Assembly (NCBI GenBank): GCA_016714745.1
Contig: JADKCG010000001.1
Coordinates: forward strand, 124,001-188,000
Direction of reading: 5' to 3'
Length of the DNA stretch: 64,000 nt
DNA from: Elusimicrobiota bacterium
GTDB taxonomy: Bacteria > Elusimicrobiota > Elusimicrobia > FEN-1173
Under the pieces are notes generated by a model. That model did not search any database, had not been told where the DNA came from, and worked only from the letters and a program-made list of their open reading frames with translations. This document shows, piece after piece, positions 48,388-57,375 of this stretch. Position 1 is the stretch's first letter. Every line of letters starts with the position of its first letter. Position numbers and translations under genes: made by a program.

Positions 48388-49073
48388 CGCCCTCTCTTTT
48401 CATCACCGCGACAGACACAGAAGTCGGAAAAACATTTATCGCTTGCCTGTTGGCCGAAGTGATTCGTGCCTCAGGGAAAACCGTCGGCGTCTTGAAACCC
48501 TTTTCCGCTGGGGACCTCGATGACGCCACCCGACTGCAACGTGCCGCTGGGGGGCAAGGGACTCCACACCAAGCCACACTTTTGTATTGTCCATTCCCCG
48601 TGACGCCGGCCGCTCAGTTGGGGTTGGGATCCCCTGGCGAAAAGATCGTTAAAAAAACCTTTAAAGAATCTGTTTCTGCGGTTAAAGAGTTACAAAAGAA
48701 GCGTGACTGTGTTTTGGTGGAAGGATTGGGCGGCGTTTTGGCTCCCTTGGGGGGGCGTTTTTTTGTGACAGACCTGATGGCCACACTCAATCTTCCTATT
48801 TGGGTTGTCGCCCGCGCGGGTTTGGGAACAATCAACCATACGTTGTTGACCGTAGAAGCCCTGACACGGAGGGGGCTGACACCCCGCCGAATTCTTTTGA
48901 ATAATTATAAAGGTCGGGATTTGTCGGAACGAACGAATGCCAAAATTATTAAACGATTGACAGGACTCCCTGTCACAGAAGTTCCCTGTACTTCCACCCG
49001 CGCCACAGAACAGAAGGTCAAACGATTGTTGTGGGACGCGTTTGTGGCGGATTTTTATTTCCATGAAAAATAG
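48384..49073 (+). CDS. bioD: Dethiobiotin synthetase
   Basis: BioD carboxylates and cyclises diaminopelargonate with ATP. The 229-residue protein has the P-loop ITATDTEVGKTFIA, VGVLKPFSAGD with the substrate Lys, and the VLVEGLGGVLAPLG motif, then RAGLGTINHTLLTVEALTRR and RILLNNYKGRD. It starts at ATG 48384, inside the bioF stop. The last ten bases overlap the first possible bioA start. Confidence 0.93.
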   Translation: MTPSLFITATDTEVGKTFIACLLAEVIRASGKTVGVLKPFSAGDLDDATRLQRAAGGQGTPHQATLLYCPFPVTPAAQLGLGSPGEKIVKKTFKESVSAVKELQKKRDCVLVEGLGGVLAPLGGRFFVTDLMATLNLPIWVVARAGLGTINHTLLTVEALTRRGLTPRRILLNNYKGRDLSERTNAKIIKRLTGLPVTEVPCTSTRATEQKVKRLLWDAFVADFYFHEK

Positions 49074-50853
49074 ACGCCAAAGCAAGGGGGCTCCACCCCC
49101 TCCTACCCCGGCCAGGCGCTCCGCCCTGGACCCGGCTGACTTTTCTTTGGACCCGCAAAGAAAAGTCAGCAAAAGAAACGGGCCCCGTCGGGCCGCTCCC
49201 ACGCGGCACTTCCGCTATCGCGGTCGCCATGCGCGCGATTTTGTGCCGGAGGCTGACCCACCTCCCGCATCAGCGGCTCTGCCGCCCCAGGTGTCGAGAG
49301 CTCTGCGAGCGGCCGGCCCTAAGAAGCCTACGGGCCGGATCGGACAGGGTCAGCCCCGCTATCGGCACAAAACCGTGCTCGAATCGCCTCAATGGGGAAT
49401 CAAAGGGCCAAACCAAAAGATTCACCAAAAAGGATCAATTCCAAAACAAGAATCACCGAACAACCCGATTGCCGCTCTCGACAAAAAATTCCTTTGGCAC
49501 CCTTTCACACAGCAGTCGGAATGGGAAAAAGGCGACCCGATTGTGATTCGCTCTGCCCGCGGGTCAACGTTCACGGATACCCGGGGCCGAACTTACATTG
49601 ACGGCGTTTCTTCTCTCTGGGTGACGGCTCACGGACATCGCCACCCGGCCCTAGACCGTGCGGTCCGACGCCAACTGGCCCGCATGGCACACACCACATT
49701 CCTTGGCTTAACGCACGAACCGGCGGCGCGATTGGGCCAGGCGCTCGTGGACATCGCTCCGTCGGGCTTATCGCGGGTATTTTATTCAGACAACGGTGCC
49801 ACCTCCGTTGAAGTGGCGCTCAAGATGGCGTTCCAATATTGGGCCCATCGAAGCGAACACCGGGCGGAGTATCTCGCTCTAGAAGGGTCGTATCATGGCG
49901 ATACCCTGGGCGCCGTCTCTGTGGGAGGCATCGCCGCCTTTCACAAAACCTTTCGCCCGCTTTTGTTCAAGGCCCATTTCGCTCCCGCGCCCCATTGTTA
50001 TCGATGTCCCTTTCGCAAAAAGTCCCCACAACCCGAACTGAGAAGTGGGGACGAACCAACCAACGTCCGCGCTCCGCGACCAGGGGACAAACGAGAGGAA
50101 ACCGGTTGTCGGTGGGAATGTCTGAGGGGGGCGGAAAAATTAATAAAAGCGAGAAGGAAACGGTTGGCGGCGGCCATTTTGGAACCCATCGTCCAAGGAG
50201 CATCAGGCATGCGGGTGATGCCCCGGGGTTATCTAAAAGGTTTTGAGCGGCTCTGCCGCCAATACGGGATTCTCTTGGTTGCCGACGAGGTGGCCACCGG
50301 GTTCGGTCGAACGGGCCGGATGTTCGCCGTGGAACAGGAGGGCGTTCGCCCAGATTTCCTTTGTGTGGCCAAAGCGCTCACCGGCGGCTATCTCCCCTTG
50401 GCCGCCACACTCACGACACAAAAGATCTATCGAACATTCCTGGGTCGTTACGAAGATTTTAAGGCTTTCTTTCACGGGCACAGTTATACCGCCAATCCCT
50501 TGGCCTGCGCCGTGGCGCTGGAAAACCTAAAGGTATTTAAGAGGGAAAAGACCTTAGAACGTCTCGCCGAAAAACGCCAATGGATGACCGACTATTTAAA
50601 ACAGATCGCCGACCATCCCAACGTGGGCCAGGTCCGCCAAGCGGGTTTCATGGGGGGCATTGAACTGGTCGCCGACAAAACCACCCACCGCCCCTTCCCC
50701 GCCGCCGCGCGAAGGGGCGCCCAGTTCTGCCGCCAAGCGTTGCAAAAAGGCGCCTGGCTTCGCCCTCTCGGCGATGTGATCGTCCTCATGCCCCCGCTTG
50801 GAATATCCCAAAAAGACTGGACCTCCCTCATCGCCGCCCTGGGACTCACCTAA
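49063..50853 (+). CDS. bioA: Adenosylmethionine-8-amino-7-oxononanoate aminotransferase with repeat-derived N-terminal extension
   Basis: A class III PLP aminotransferase that makes diaminopelargonate. The true enzyme begins around LDKKFLWHPFTQQSEWEKGD (codons from about 49474) and has YIDGVSSLWVTAHGHRHPAL, GSYHGDTLGAVSVGG, LLVADEVATGFGRTGRMFA, the PLP lysine in CVAKALTGGYLPLAATLT, and FFHGHSYTANPLACAVALEN. The open frame reaches back to ATG 49063. Those first 137 or so codons lie in repeats (49075-49330), including a 15-bp perfect hairpin, and have no BioA similarity. No good start with a ribosome site is seen near 49470, so the real N-terminus is open. The frame is otherwise intact. Confidence 0.9.
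   Translation: MKNRRQSKGAPPPPTPARRSALDPADFSLDPQRKVSKRNGPRRAAPTRHFRYRGRHARDFVPEADPPPASAALPPQVSRALRAAGPKKPTGRIGQGQPRYRHKTVLESPQWGIKGPNQKIHQKGSIPKQESPNNPIAALDKKFLWHPFTQQSEWEKGDPIVIRSARGSTFTDTRGRTYIDGVSSLWVTAHGHRHPALDRAVRRQLARMAHTTFLGLTHEPAARLGQALVDIAPSGLSRVFYSDNGATSVEVALKMAFQYWAHRSEHRAEYLALEGSYHGDTLGAVSVGGIAAFHKTFRPLLFKAHFAPAPHCYRCPFRKKSPQPELRSGDEPTNVRAPRPGDKREETGCRWECLRGAEKLIKARRKRLAAAILEPIVQGASGMRVMPRGYLKGFERLCRQYGILLVADEVATGFGRTGRMFAVEQEGVRPDFLCVAKALTGGYLPLAATLTTQKIYRTFLGRYEDFKAFFHGHSYTANPLACAVALENLKVFKREKTLERLAEKRQWMTDYLKQIADHPNVGQVRQAGFMGGIELVADKTTHRPFPAAARRGAQFCRQALQKGAWLRPLGDVIVLMPPLGISQKDWTSLIAALGLT
49075..49330. repeat. Composite of palindromic repeats between bioD and bioA
   Basis: Contents in order: a GGGGGCTCCACCCCC hairpin at about 49086-49100; a perfect inverted repeat 49135-49170 (GCTGACTTTTCTTTG, loop GACCCG, exact complement); CCACGCGGCACTTCCG (49199-49214), which recurs reversed at 51067-51082; and 49264-49316, a relative of the bioF-end repeat. 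Together they form an insertion hot spot that nevertheless contains no stop in the bioA frame. The remainder up to about 49470 shows nothing further. Confidence 0.75.
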
Positions 50854-50920
50854 AATCATCCCAGCGGTAACGTGTCATAGCACTCTATGTCCGTGCGAAA
50901 AACAAGATGAAATAACGCTG

Positions 50921-50967
50921 ACATATTACGCCGTAATGTGTCGGGATGTTTATCAAGACCTGACCCC
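50921..50967. repeat. REP-like element with GGGGTCAGGTCTTG end
   Basis: A small hairpin (ATTACG-C-CGTAAT around 50925-50937) followed by CAAGACCTGACCCC (50954-50967). The reverse complement of this end matches 57200-57213 at 13 of 14 positions, defining a repeat family shared by the two loci. Such ends are typical of elements moved by single-strand (Y1/RAYT-type) transposases; none is coded here. Confidence 0.6.
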
Positions 50968-51040
50968 TTCCCCCCCATCCTCCGCTAAGGAGTATTTCCT
51001 CGTCTACCAGGCTTCCGTTATTGGGTGAAATCGAGAATTT

Positions 51041-51082
51041 GTAGCGCGGGCATCCGATCGCGCTATCGGAAGTGCCGCGTGG
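51041..51082. repeat. Short foldback repeat, reversed relative of 49199-49240
   Basis: CGGAAGTGCCGCGTGG (51067-51082) is the exact reverse complement of 49199-49214, and similarity continues beyond. CCGAT/ATCGG and GCGG/CCGC arms make it a hairpin. Confidence 0.65.
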
Positions 51083-51105
51083 AGAGGCCTGCCCGGCCGG
51101 TCATT

Positions 51106-51210
51106 AACCCGGAACTTTCAGTTGGCGTAGGGCTACCGTCGAGAGGGTCCGGAACAAAATTTCCCAACCCTCCCGGACGGAAATGTGCCGCCAGCTGAAA
51201 ATTCTAGGTT
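51106..51210. repeat. Foldback repeat, family 2, copy near giant gene
   Basis: Arms 51106-51127 and 51189-51210 are inverted and match at 18 of 22 positions. The interior includes CCCTCCCGGACGGAAATG (51168-51185), identical in reverse to 22305-22322. The left arm (AACCCGGAACTTTCAGTTGG) closely resembles the arms of the abutting family 1 copy, so families 1 and 2 share ends. Confidence 0.8.
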
Positions 51211-51374
51211 AACCCGAAAAGTTCAGTTGGATCTCGGGATTCGTCGAAGGATGCCGGATTTTTTCTTCCTCAAAAAACATGACCAAAGTCACCGCTATGG
51301 CCTGCGGTTTCTTCGTCGAAAAAGCCGTGGCCTCCTTCGCCTCGGTCCCCGCGCCCAACTGAACTTTCCGGGTG
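51211..51374. repeat. Foldback repeat, family 1, copy B
   Basis: Arms AACCCGAAAAGTTCAGTTGG (51211-51230) and 51355-51374 are inverted and match at 18 of 20 positions. The interior is a reversed relative of 43965-44085, including GGCTTTTTCGACGAA, GTTTTTTGAGGAA and ACCGAGGCGAAGG. The central ten bases of each arm differ from copy A at most positions but still pair within this copy. Confidence 0.85.
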
Positions 51375-51484
51375 AAATAATTTCTTGATCATGCTCCATA
51401 AATCTTCAACATTTATGGATCTTTATCCAGTGGTCGCTTATTTTTTCGGTTAATAAATAATGTTTTTTTCCGTCTCTCGAGCTT

Positions 51485-54400
51485 CTATGCCGCTCTGAGG
51501 GCGGCGAGAAGAGCCTGGATCTCTTTGTTTATGGAATTAGCAATCCTTTCAAAATATTGTCCCTTGTATTTCTTGTTTTCTCCGATAAAGTTTTTTGCCC
51601 CTTCCTGAACTAAAACAATGGCGGAAAGGGGAATGTCGTTGTTATTGTTTCGTTCGACCTCATTTATGGTGGTATAAACGTTGGCATTAATGTAAGTCTT
51701 GACCAAGACTTCCTGGTCATGTGTAACACCCACCTGCCGTAGAATTTCCGCTGGGGTACTTACTTCGGACACGATCAAAACGGGCTGATTTTCACCCAGC
51801 ATTCCGGCGAGAACGGCCTGGGCGGTGGCTTTTATATTTTCGGGCCAATTGTGAAACCCCAAAAAGTTCATTGTGATTCGAGTGTGTGGTCCGTTGGTTT
51901 CACCCAATAATCTCCCGAAGTTTTTGGCGGCCCTATTTGTTGCATTCTGGTCCTCAAGATCGGAAATTGCGGTCTTCATATCGGCTTGGGCAATTCCCTT
52001 AAATATATTGGGAGTAAACTTCTCGGCCGGTCTGATTTGGTCTGGTATTCGTAAGAGGGGGTCACCGGTGATTAAATTCAAAACGGCTTCCCGAACGAGT
52101 TGTTGCTGGATGGGGGGGGGTGTTTGACTATTCTGGACAACAGGAGCAGGAGTCTGAGCGGACGCCATTCTGATCGCCAGCCTTTTTACCTCGGAAACAA
52201 AAGGGGTTTTTTTATTGAAGAGTTGTTGTCTGTCATAAGCGAAATGGTCATAAGCGAAAACAGAAAATGCAAGCGCAAATAAAGCGGGGCTGGCGACCAA
52301 GAAGGGAAGGAACGCGTAAATCATCATTCGAGCCGTGTTAGACCAAAATCGGTTTTCCGGCGGGCTCAGACCCGGGTGTTTACCACCCCAAATTTTGTCC
52401 AACGCCAAGTGAAGGAATCTGAACGCCAAAATTCCCGCACCCATCAATAACGCCCCCATCATGGTCGGATCAAGGGCCAACATCCCATTCATCAACGGTT
52501 GAGCCCACCCCTGGGCGAACCATCCCGCCGCTCCCAAACCCATGATTTCAAGCGGGAGCAACCGCATGCCCCATCGCACCGCCGTCTCCGTCCCCATCCA
52601 TGGGCGCAACAGGTGAAAGAAAATGTTGTTGGCGGAGGAAGGGTGTCGACTGGCTAAATATGCTTGAAAGGAATTGCCGTATTCATCATCTCCTTCAGAA
52701 TAATAGGGCCCGCCCAAATGACGAAGGGTAAGACCGCCCAAGCCTTTTCTGGCCGAACGAAAAAAATCATTTTCATTAACGACCAACGTTGAATTATCAG
52801 CTAAATTTTCAGACACTTGCCCGATTATTTTTGGGAGAGAGTTAGGCAGGGGATATTGGGCCTTTAGATATAGACCGTCAAATTCAGTGCTCCCAAATCG
52901 GAGCGGGGGCCATCGATTCGAATGTTCGTCGGGGCCGAGGGTGGCTGGGACAAAAAAAATCTCAGTGCTGATTTCTCCCTGGGGCCCCGCCCGTTTAAAA
53001 CGCAATCCTTTCCCATCCTCCGTTGGGGTGACGGACTCCGGGCAACCTTCAAAGAAACCAATTCGAGAGCGATCAGGCTGGGTTCAAAACGAAGGTCATT
53101 AAATGTCCAGTAATTGGCATAGCCATGAGTCAGGACCGATAAAGAGTAATCCTCGGTGATTAATTGTAAATTAGGATTAACCATTTCGCGCCGTATGGCA
53201 TCGACGTCCAATCGTTTATTGTAAAAAAGGCCCACCATTGTCACGGAAGTCGCCAAAGGGAAGGTGGTCAACACATTGGTTAAGTCGTATCCCGCCGCGA
53301 GATAAAGGACATTCGAGACAGTTTGGGTATGCTGAGATATGGCGTGGTTTCTGGCGGTGCGCTCCCCAGTCAACAAAAGTGAGGTCGGACGAAAAGCTGT
53401 TTTTAGAAAGGTGTTTGTTGCCCCGGCCTTAGAAAGAGTTAACGGGCTCCACAAGGCAAACAAGGTCAGAGTCCCCATCCATTGCCAAGCTAAGTTTGCA
53501 CCGCTCCCTTCAAGCAGAAGGATGTCACTGAGGAGAAAAGTCCAAGGATAAGTCAGGCCGAGATCTAAACCCAGCCCTGGCTCCAGGAAGAAAGTCAGAG
53601 GCGCCAGAATAGGAACCGCGATTTTGTTCTTGAAATCTTTAAGTAATTTCCCCCCCCAAAGGGTTTTTGGCGAAAGTCCTTGTTTAATCAGGTAGAACTT
53701 TTTTTTTCCTAACTCCAATAAGAGGATCAAAGTCGAAGGATCTCTAGGGTGTGCCCGGGATATTTTTACGGTGGAACTCACCGGGGATTCGCCCGCTCCC
53801 TGGGATACGGTGATTGCCGCATGCGCAATTCGGGCAGGATCTGATTCGGAGTCGGACAACCGAACCCGGCCTGCCAAATAAATCCGATCGCCAGCAAGAA
53901 GTTGTTCGATTGGGACGGGGTCGCGGGCGAGAACGTCGATATACTTATTGTCTTTAGGGATCGCGGTGATTTTGGGAGTGACAACAACATACGAGATTTG
54001 CTTTTCTCGCAAAAGGGCCGTCAATCCTTCCGTGTGGAACCCCCCGGCAACCAAAATGCCGGAACGCGTTTTGTCTTCGGCCATTCGCCGGGTCAGGTTA
54101 TCGGTGAAAGCGGTGTTTCGCTCCGACGCCAGGCGGCAAAAATCTTCGAACGGGGTCAGGGAAATATTATTGGAAGGGTCCAAGGGTGCCGTCGTTGTAG
54201 GAGTCAAACGCGCCAATCGTTCGGTCGCGGTCCGCAATGTGTCTCCCCGGGATAGGTAATGGGACCAATCCGAGGGGCTCATTTCGTGTCGGACAAGTTT
54301 GTGAAGTAAAGAAAGATCGTATGTGATGGACACCAACTCTTTTTCCAGGGAAGTTTTGGCCAAGAATTGGGGCAGGGTCCTCTCAACGGTGTCCAGCTCG

Positions 54401-55605
54401 TTCAGCAGGCCGTGATGGTCAATTTTGTCGGCGATGATCACGTAGTCGATGTAGCGCTCCATTTGGGGATAGTCTTTGATCGAGATCCCGTTGAAACGGC
54501 AGACCCGTTTTAAATGGGTGTGGTATTCGACATGTCCCACCCGTCCGGAACGGTATTCGACACTTTTTTCCATCATTTCCGAAAGCCGGTCGGGGGAAAG
54601 TTTGTTCACCAACTTTTCCACCATTTGTCGGCGTTCGGTTTCGACCTGATTAAAGTCGATGGCTTTTTCCTGGTCTAGAGCCTGCTCTAACAGCTGAAGG
54701 TTGGGGGGTACCGAGCGACCTTTCGTTTGCATTAAAGCGCCGGTCAAATACCGCACATAGTCGACCAATTTGACCTTTTTGAATTGGTATCCCAAAAAGT
54801 TTTGGTCAAATGTTTTAAGGGGTTCTGAATACTCCAATTCCTTTAATTTGTCGGTCGTTGCTTTAAGCCTGTCCACCCAGACCATTGCGGCGTCCCGATC
54901 TTTGTAGGCTGTTTTCAATGCCTGCACGTTGGCGTTGTAAAGACCGCTGGATTCCACTCCGAAAAAGGTAGGCGCTTTGGGCATGGTCAACCCGGCGTAC
55001 TCGGGACCGGCGATCATGTCCTTTTTCAAAAGAAATTCAGCGAGGTCTTTGGTCATGGCGGGATTGGGAAAGTCCCGGTAGGCGTCTACCGAGAACGGTC
55101 CCCAGGCTCCTTCCACGCCGACCAGGGTGATGCCGGGGTCTTGGCCCAGCAGGGAAATCATGGACGAAATGTTACGTTGGGCCTCTTCAATGCCGTGGGC
55201 GTCCTGAATTTGGACAACGAAAGGGGCGTCTTTTATGGGGGACAGGTAAGTATCATTGACCGTGCCGAAAGGGCTTACCAGTTTCCCAATCCAGTTGCCC
55301 GCTTTCGGGCCGATGGCGAACGGTTCCTTTAAATCGGCGGGCGCAGAAAAGGGTTTGGATCCTCCGCTGATTTCAACCGCCGAAGGGCGGGGCATGTTGG
55401 CCAAAACCGTTTGACTGTCGGTGTGGACGAGCGCGTCAGCGATGGGGGAGATGCCCCCCATTCGTTCCGCGGAAGCGCGCCGCCGTTGCGCCCAAAAGCT
55501 TGTTTCAGCCGAATGGGCCACTACGACGTTAACGACAAAATAGAAACCGGCCAAACCGGCCGCTAATGTGCGTGGGATTTTGCCCTTGTTTTTTGGATTT
55601 TTCAC
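51485..55605 (-). CDS. Giant exported membrane protein of unknown function, TraB/ChaN-like N-terminal part (frame broken once)
   Basis: A 1373-residue protein after one base is restored at 53007-53008. A hydrophobic N-terminus (LAAGLAGFYFVVNVVVAHSA) looks like a signal or anchor. Residues 125-545 form a soluble region with motifs spaced as in TraB/ChaN-type folds: VVQIQDAHGIEEAQRNI (QDAHG 134-138), LVGVEGAWGPFSVDAYR (162-169) and LVAGGFHTEGLTALLREK (521-528), plus HVEYHTHLKR and ADKIDHHGLL. The His/Glu residues could bind metal or be catalytic; I infer this from pattern only. Residues about 660-850 and 1060-1200 contain several membrane helices (LALDPTMMGALLMGAGILAF, FLPFLVASPALFALAFSVFA), and a soluble tail of 150 residues ends the protein. 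It stands alone between a repeat island and a divergent gene. I recall similar large proteins from Omnitrophota and Elusimicrobiota without known function. Confidence 0.72.
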
Positions 55606-55906
55606 ACCTTCAGTTTACCCCACAAATTCGAAAGATTGCCTTAAGAACTTGTAAACAACCTGTAAACTTTTCAATCCGAGTTCAATGTGTTAGTGCAACA
55701 GATGTCGGGAAGGTTTTTCGCGCTAAAATGAGGCCCTAGGAAAACCTACCGACACTTAACAAAAGAGGAACGCTATGGTTTCGGGTAGGGTGGGCCCAGA
55801 GTATTTATGTCGTGAGACCCTAACAGGTAGGAGAAGAAAAGGGGAAAAGTGTTTTTTTGTTCATGAGGAAAATCTGCAACTTTTGATTTGATAAAATGCT
55901 GGCGAC
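55606..55906. other. Divergent intergenic region with candidate structured segment
   Basis: This 301-bp gap separates the giant gene from the DUF1573 gene. Near the giant gene there are two direct GTAAAC copies (about 55651-55670). At 55745-55835, CCTACC...GGTAGG and TAGGGT...ACCCTA can pair as nested stems around a GC-rich loop, followed by a purine-rich stretch. This could be a leader RNA or chance. No open frame of note is present. Confidence 0.4.
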
Positions 55907-56332
55907 ATGAAGTGGGCGATCACACTTTTATTTCTTTTCCCGACAGTTTTGTGGGCGCGACCCAAGGCGCAGTTTACGGAATCGCGCTACGATTTTGGGG
56001 TTTTGCCCCAAGGGTCTACGACGACGCACACGTTTTCGGTGAAAAATGTGGGGGACAAACCGCTAAAGATCGAATCGGTAAAGACCACCTGTGGGTGTAC
56101 GGTCGCGTCACCGACGAATTCCTTGATTGCGCCGGGGGATGTGGGTCAGATCCAGGTGACGTTTGATCCTCAGGGGAGGCTGGGAGATATTTCGAAACAG
56201 ATTCGGGTGGAGACCAACGACCCCCATCATCCCATGAGTTTTCTTACCATCGGCGGAACCGTGGCTCCCGTGAGTCATTCGGGAGTGATGGGACCGCCTC
56301 ACAACGAGGTGAACACTTATGAGTCGAAATAA
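55907..56332 (+). CDS. DUF1573 secreted protein
   Basis: A 141-residue exported protein with a signal peptide (WAITLLFLFPTVLWA). The DUF1573 Ig-like fold is shown by YDFGVLPQGSTTTHTFSVKN, the TTCGCTVASP cysteine motif and IAPGDVGQIQVTFDP, ending IRVETNDPHHP. These small periplasmic or surface proteins have no settled function. It overlaps the cyclophilin gene by 14 bp, and a strong terminator ends the pair. Confidence 0.88.
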   Translation: MKWAITLLFLFPTVLWARPKAQFTESRYDFGVLPQGSTTTHTFSVKNVGDKPLKIESVKTTCGCTVASPTNSLIAPGDVGQIQVTFDPQGRLGDISKQIRVETNDPHHPMSFLTIGGTVAPVSHSGVMGPPHNEVNTYESK

Positions 56333-56918
56333 AATCGTCGCCGCTTTGGCGATAATCTTAAGCACAGGAGCACTTATGGCCGCTGACGGTTGGAAGAAAG
56401 AAGCAGGGACGTACGCAGTGATTGAAACGGAAATGGGAACCATCGCTTGCAAGCTGTTTCCGGAAAAGGCGCCGGAAACGGTGGCAAACTTCGTTGGGTT
56501 GGCGGAAGGAACAAAAGAGTTCACCGACCCCAAAACAGGAGCTAAAACGAAACGGCCCTTTTACGACGGAATTATATTCCATCGCGTGATTCCGGATTTT
56601 ATGATCCAAACGGGGGATCCGTTGGGCAAAGGCATCGGCGGCCCCGGATACCAATTCGAAGATGAGTTCGATGATTCCCTGAGCTTCGACAAAAAAGGCA
56701 AGTTAGCCATGGCCAACGCGGGTCCGGGAACGAACGGGTCTCAGTTCTTCATCACCGTGGCGGCCACGCCGTGGCTTAACAATCGCCACACCATTTTCGG
56801 CGAAGTGGTGGAAGGACAATCGGTGGCGGACGCCATTTCCAAGGCGCCCCGGGACGGAGGCGATCGCCCCACGAAAACGCTTTCCATGAAGAAAGTGACC
56901 ATCGTTCGAGTCAAATAG
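56319..56918 (+). CDS. Periplasmic peptidyl-prolyl cis-trans isomerase (cyclophilin type)
   Basis: A 199-residue cyclophilin with a signal peptide (IVAALAIILSTGALMAADG). Core motifs: IACKLFPEKAPETVANFVGL, the catalytic FHRVIPDFMIQTGDP, MANAGPGTNGSQFFITVA and WLNNRHTIFGEVVEG. It speeds proline isomerisation during folding of exported proteins. Cotranscribed with the DUF1573 gene by overlap. Confidence 0.94.
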   Translation: MSRNKIVAALAIILSTGALMAADGWKKEAGTYAVIETEMGTIACKLFPEKAPETVANFVGLAEGTKEFTDPKTGAKTKRPFYDGIIFHRVIPDFMIQTGDPLGKGIGGPGYQFEDEFDDSLSFDKKGKLAMANAGPGTNGSQFFITVAATPWLNNRHTIFGEVVEGQSVADAISKAPRDGGDRPTKTLSMKKVTIVRVK

Positions 56919-56936
56919 GTTAAGTTTTTATTGAAG

Positions 56937-56981
56937 GCGCCGCGGTCGGTGGGTGTTCACCGATCGCGGCGCTTTCTTTTT
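56937..56981 (+). terminator. Rho-independent terminator of the DUF1573-cyclophilin pair
   Basis: A 15-bp stem (GCGCCGCGGTCGGTG with CACCGATCGCGGCGC, one mismatch), a loop GGTGTT-like turn and a following TTTCTTTTT tract, 18 bp after the cyclophilin stop. The clearest terminator in the window. Confidence 0.92.
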
Positions 56982-57044
56982 GGGAGTCTCTTTACTGTCC
57001 GGTCCCCCGTTTTAGGACTTATACCAGGCACGGCTATATATTGT

Positions 57045-57165
57045 GTTTTTTGACGGCCCATCTTCGGTCGATTTCTGCGTTGCTCCTCGGTTACATGCCA
57101 CAGGGGGCATGCGCTCTCGTCGCGCCTTCAAATCGCCTCAAATCTGGGCCCCCAAAAAGCTCAAT
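57045..57165. repeat. Repeat with GCATGCC...GGCATGC hairpin
   Basis: The segment contains TTTCTGCGTTGCTCCTCGG, then a hairpin CATGCC-ACAGG-GGGCATG and TCGTCGCGCCTTCAAATCGC. I recognise this as a type of dispersed intergenic repeat common in environmental genomes; no second copy is in this window. It lies in the 424-bp gap between the cyclophilin terminator and sdhC, which has no gene. Confidence 0.45.
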
Positions 57166-57199
57166 CAATGGCCTGACGGGTATAGCAGTCGAGGATACC

Positions 57200-57260
57200 G
57201 GGGTCAGGTATTGTAATCAAGCATCCCTATTGCGAAATGCGCGATTGCAAGACTTGACCT
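57200..57260. repeat. REP-like foldback, GGGTCAGGT family
   Basis: GGTCAGGTATTGTAATC (57202-57218) and GATTGCAAGACTTGACC (57243-57259) are inverted with 14 of 17 matches. The left end shares 13 of 14 bases with the reversed end at 50954-50967. It stands 80-180 bp upstream of sdhC. Confidence 0.7.
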
Positions 57261-57375
57261 CGCTCTTCAGGGTTTGCCCAGGGCTCCCGTTAATAGGATG
57301 GTCGTTCCTATGGCAGGAGATGAAACTTCAAAAAATGCTACCATGGCGATGCGCTTTTTTAAAAAAACTATTGCC

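Larger units (their letters stand above)
50854..51484. other. Gene-free, repeat-packed interval
   Basis: No credible gene. The interval holds at least four repeat units back to back: a REP-like piece (50921-50967), a foldback (51041-51082), a family 2 element (51106-51210) and a family 1 element (51211-51374). Short frames here, such as 51185-51388, are translations of the repeats. The last 100 bp are AT-rich and carry the end of the giant gene. Confidence 0.8.

Noticed and set aside
49063..49470. Novel N-terminal domain of BioA
   Set aside because: The codons lie in palindromic repeats with a 15-bp perfect hairpin and low-complexity basic/Pro-rich peptide; more likely an artefact of an open frame through repeats.
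51185..51388. Small basic protein (67 codons) in the repeat island
   Set aside because: It is a translation of the family 1 foldback repeat; the matching peptide on the opposite strand near 44.0 kb comes from the other copy.
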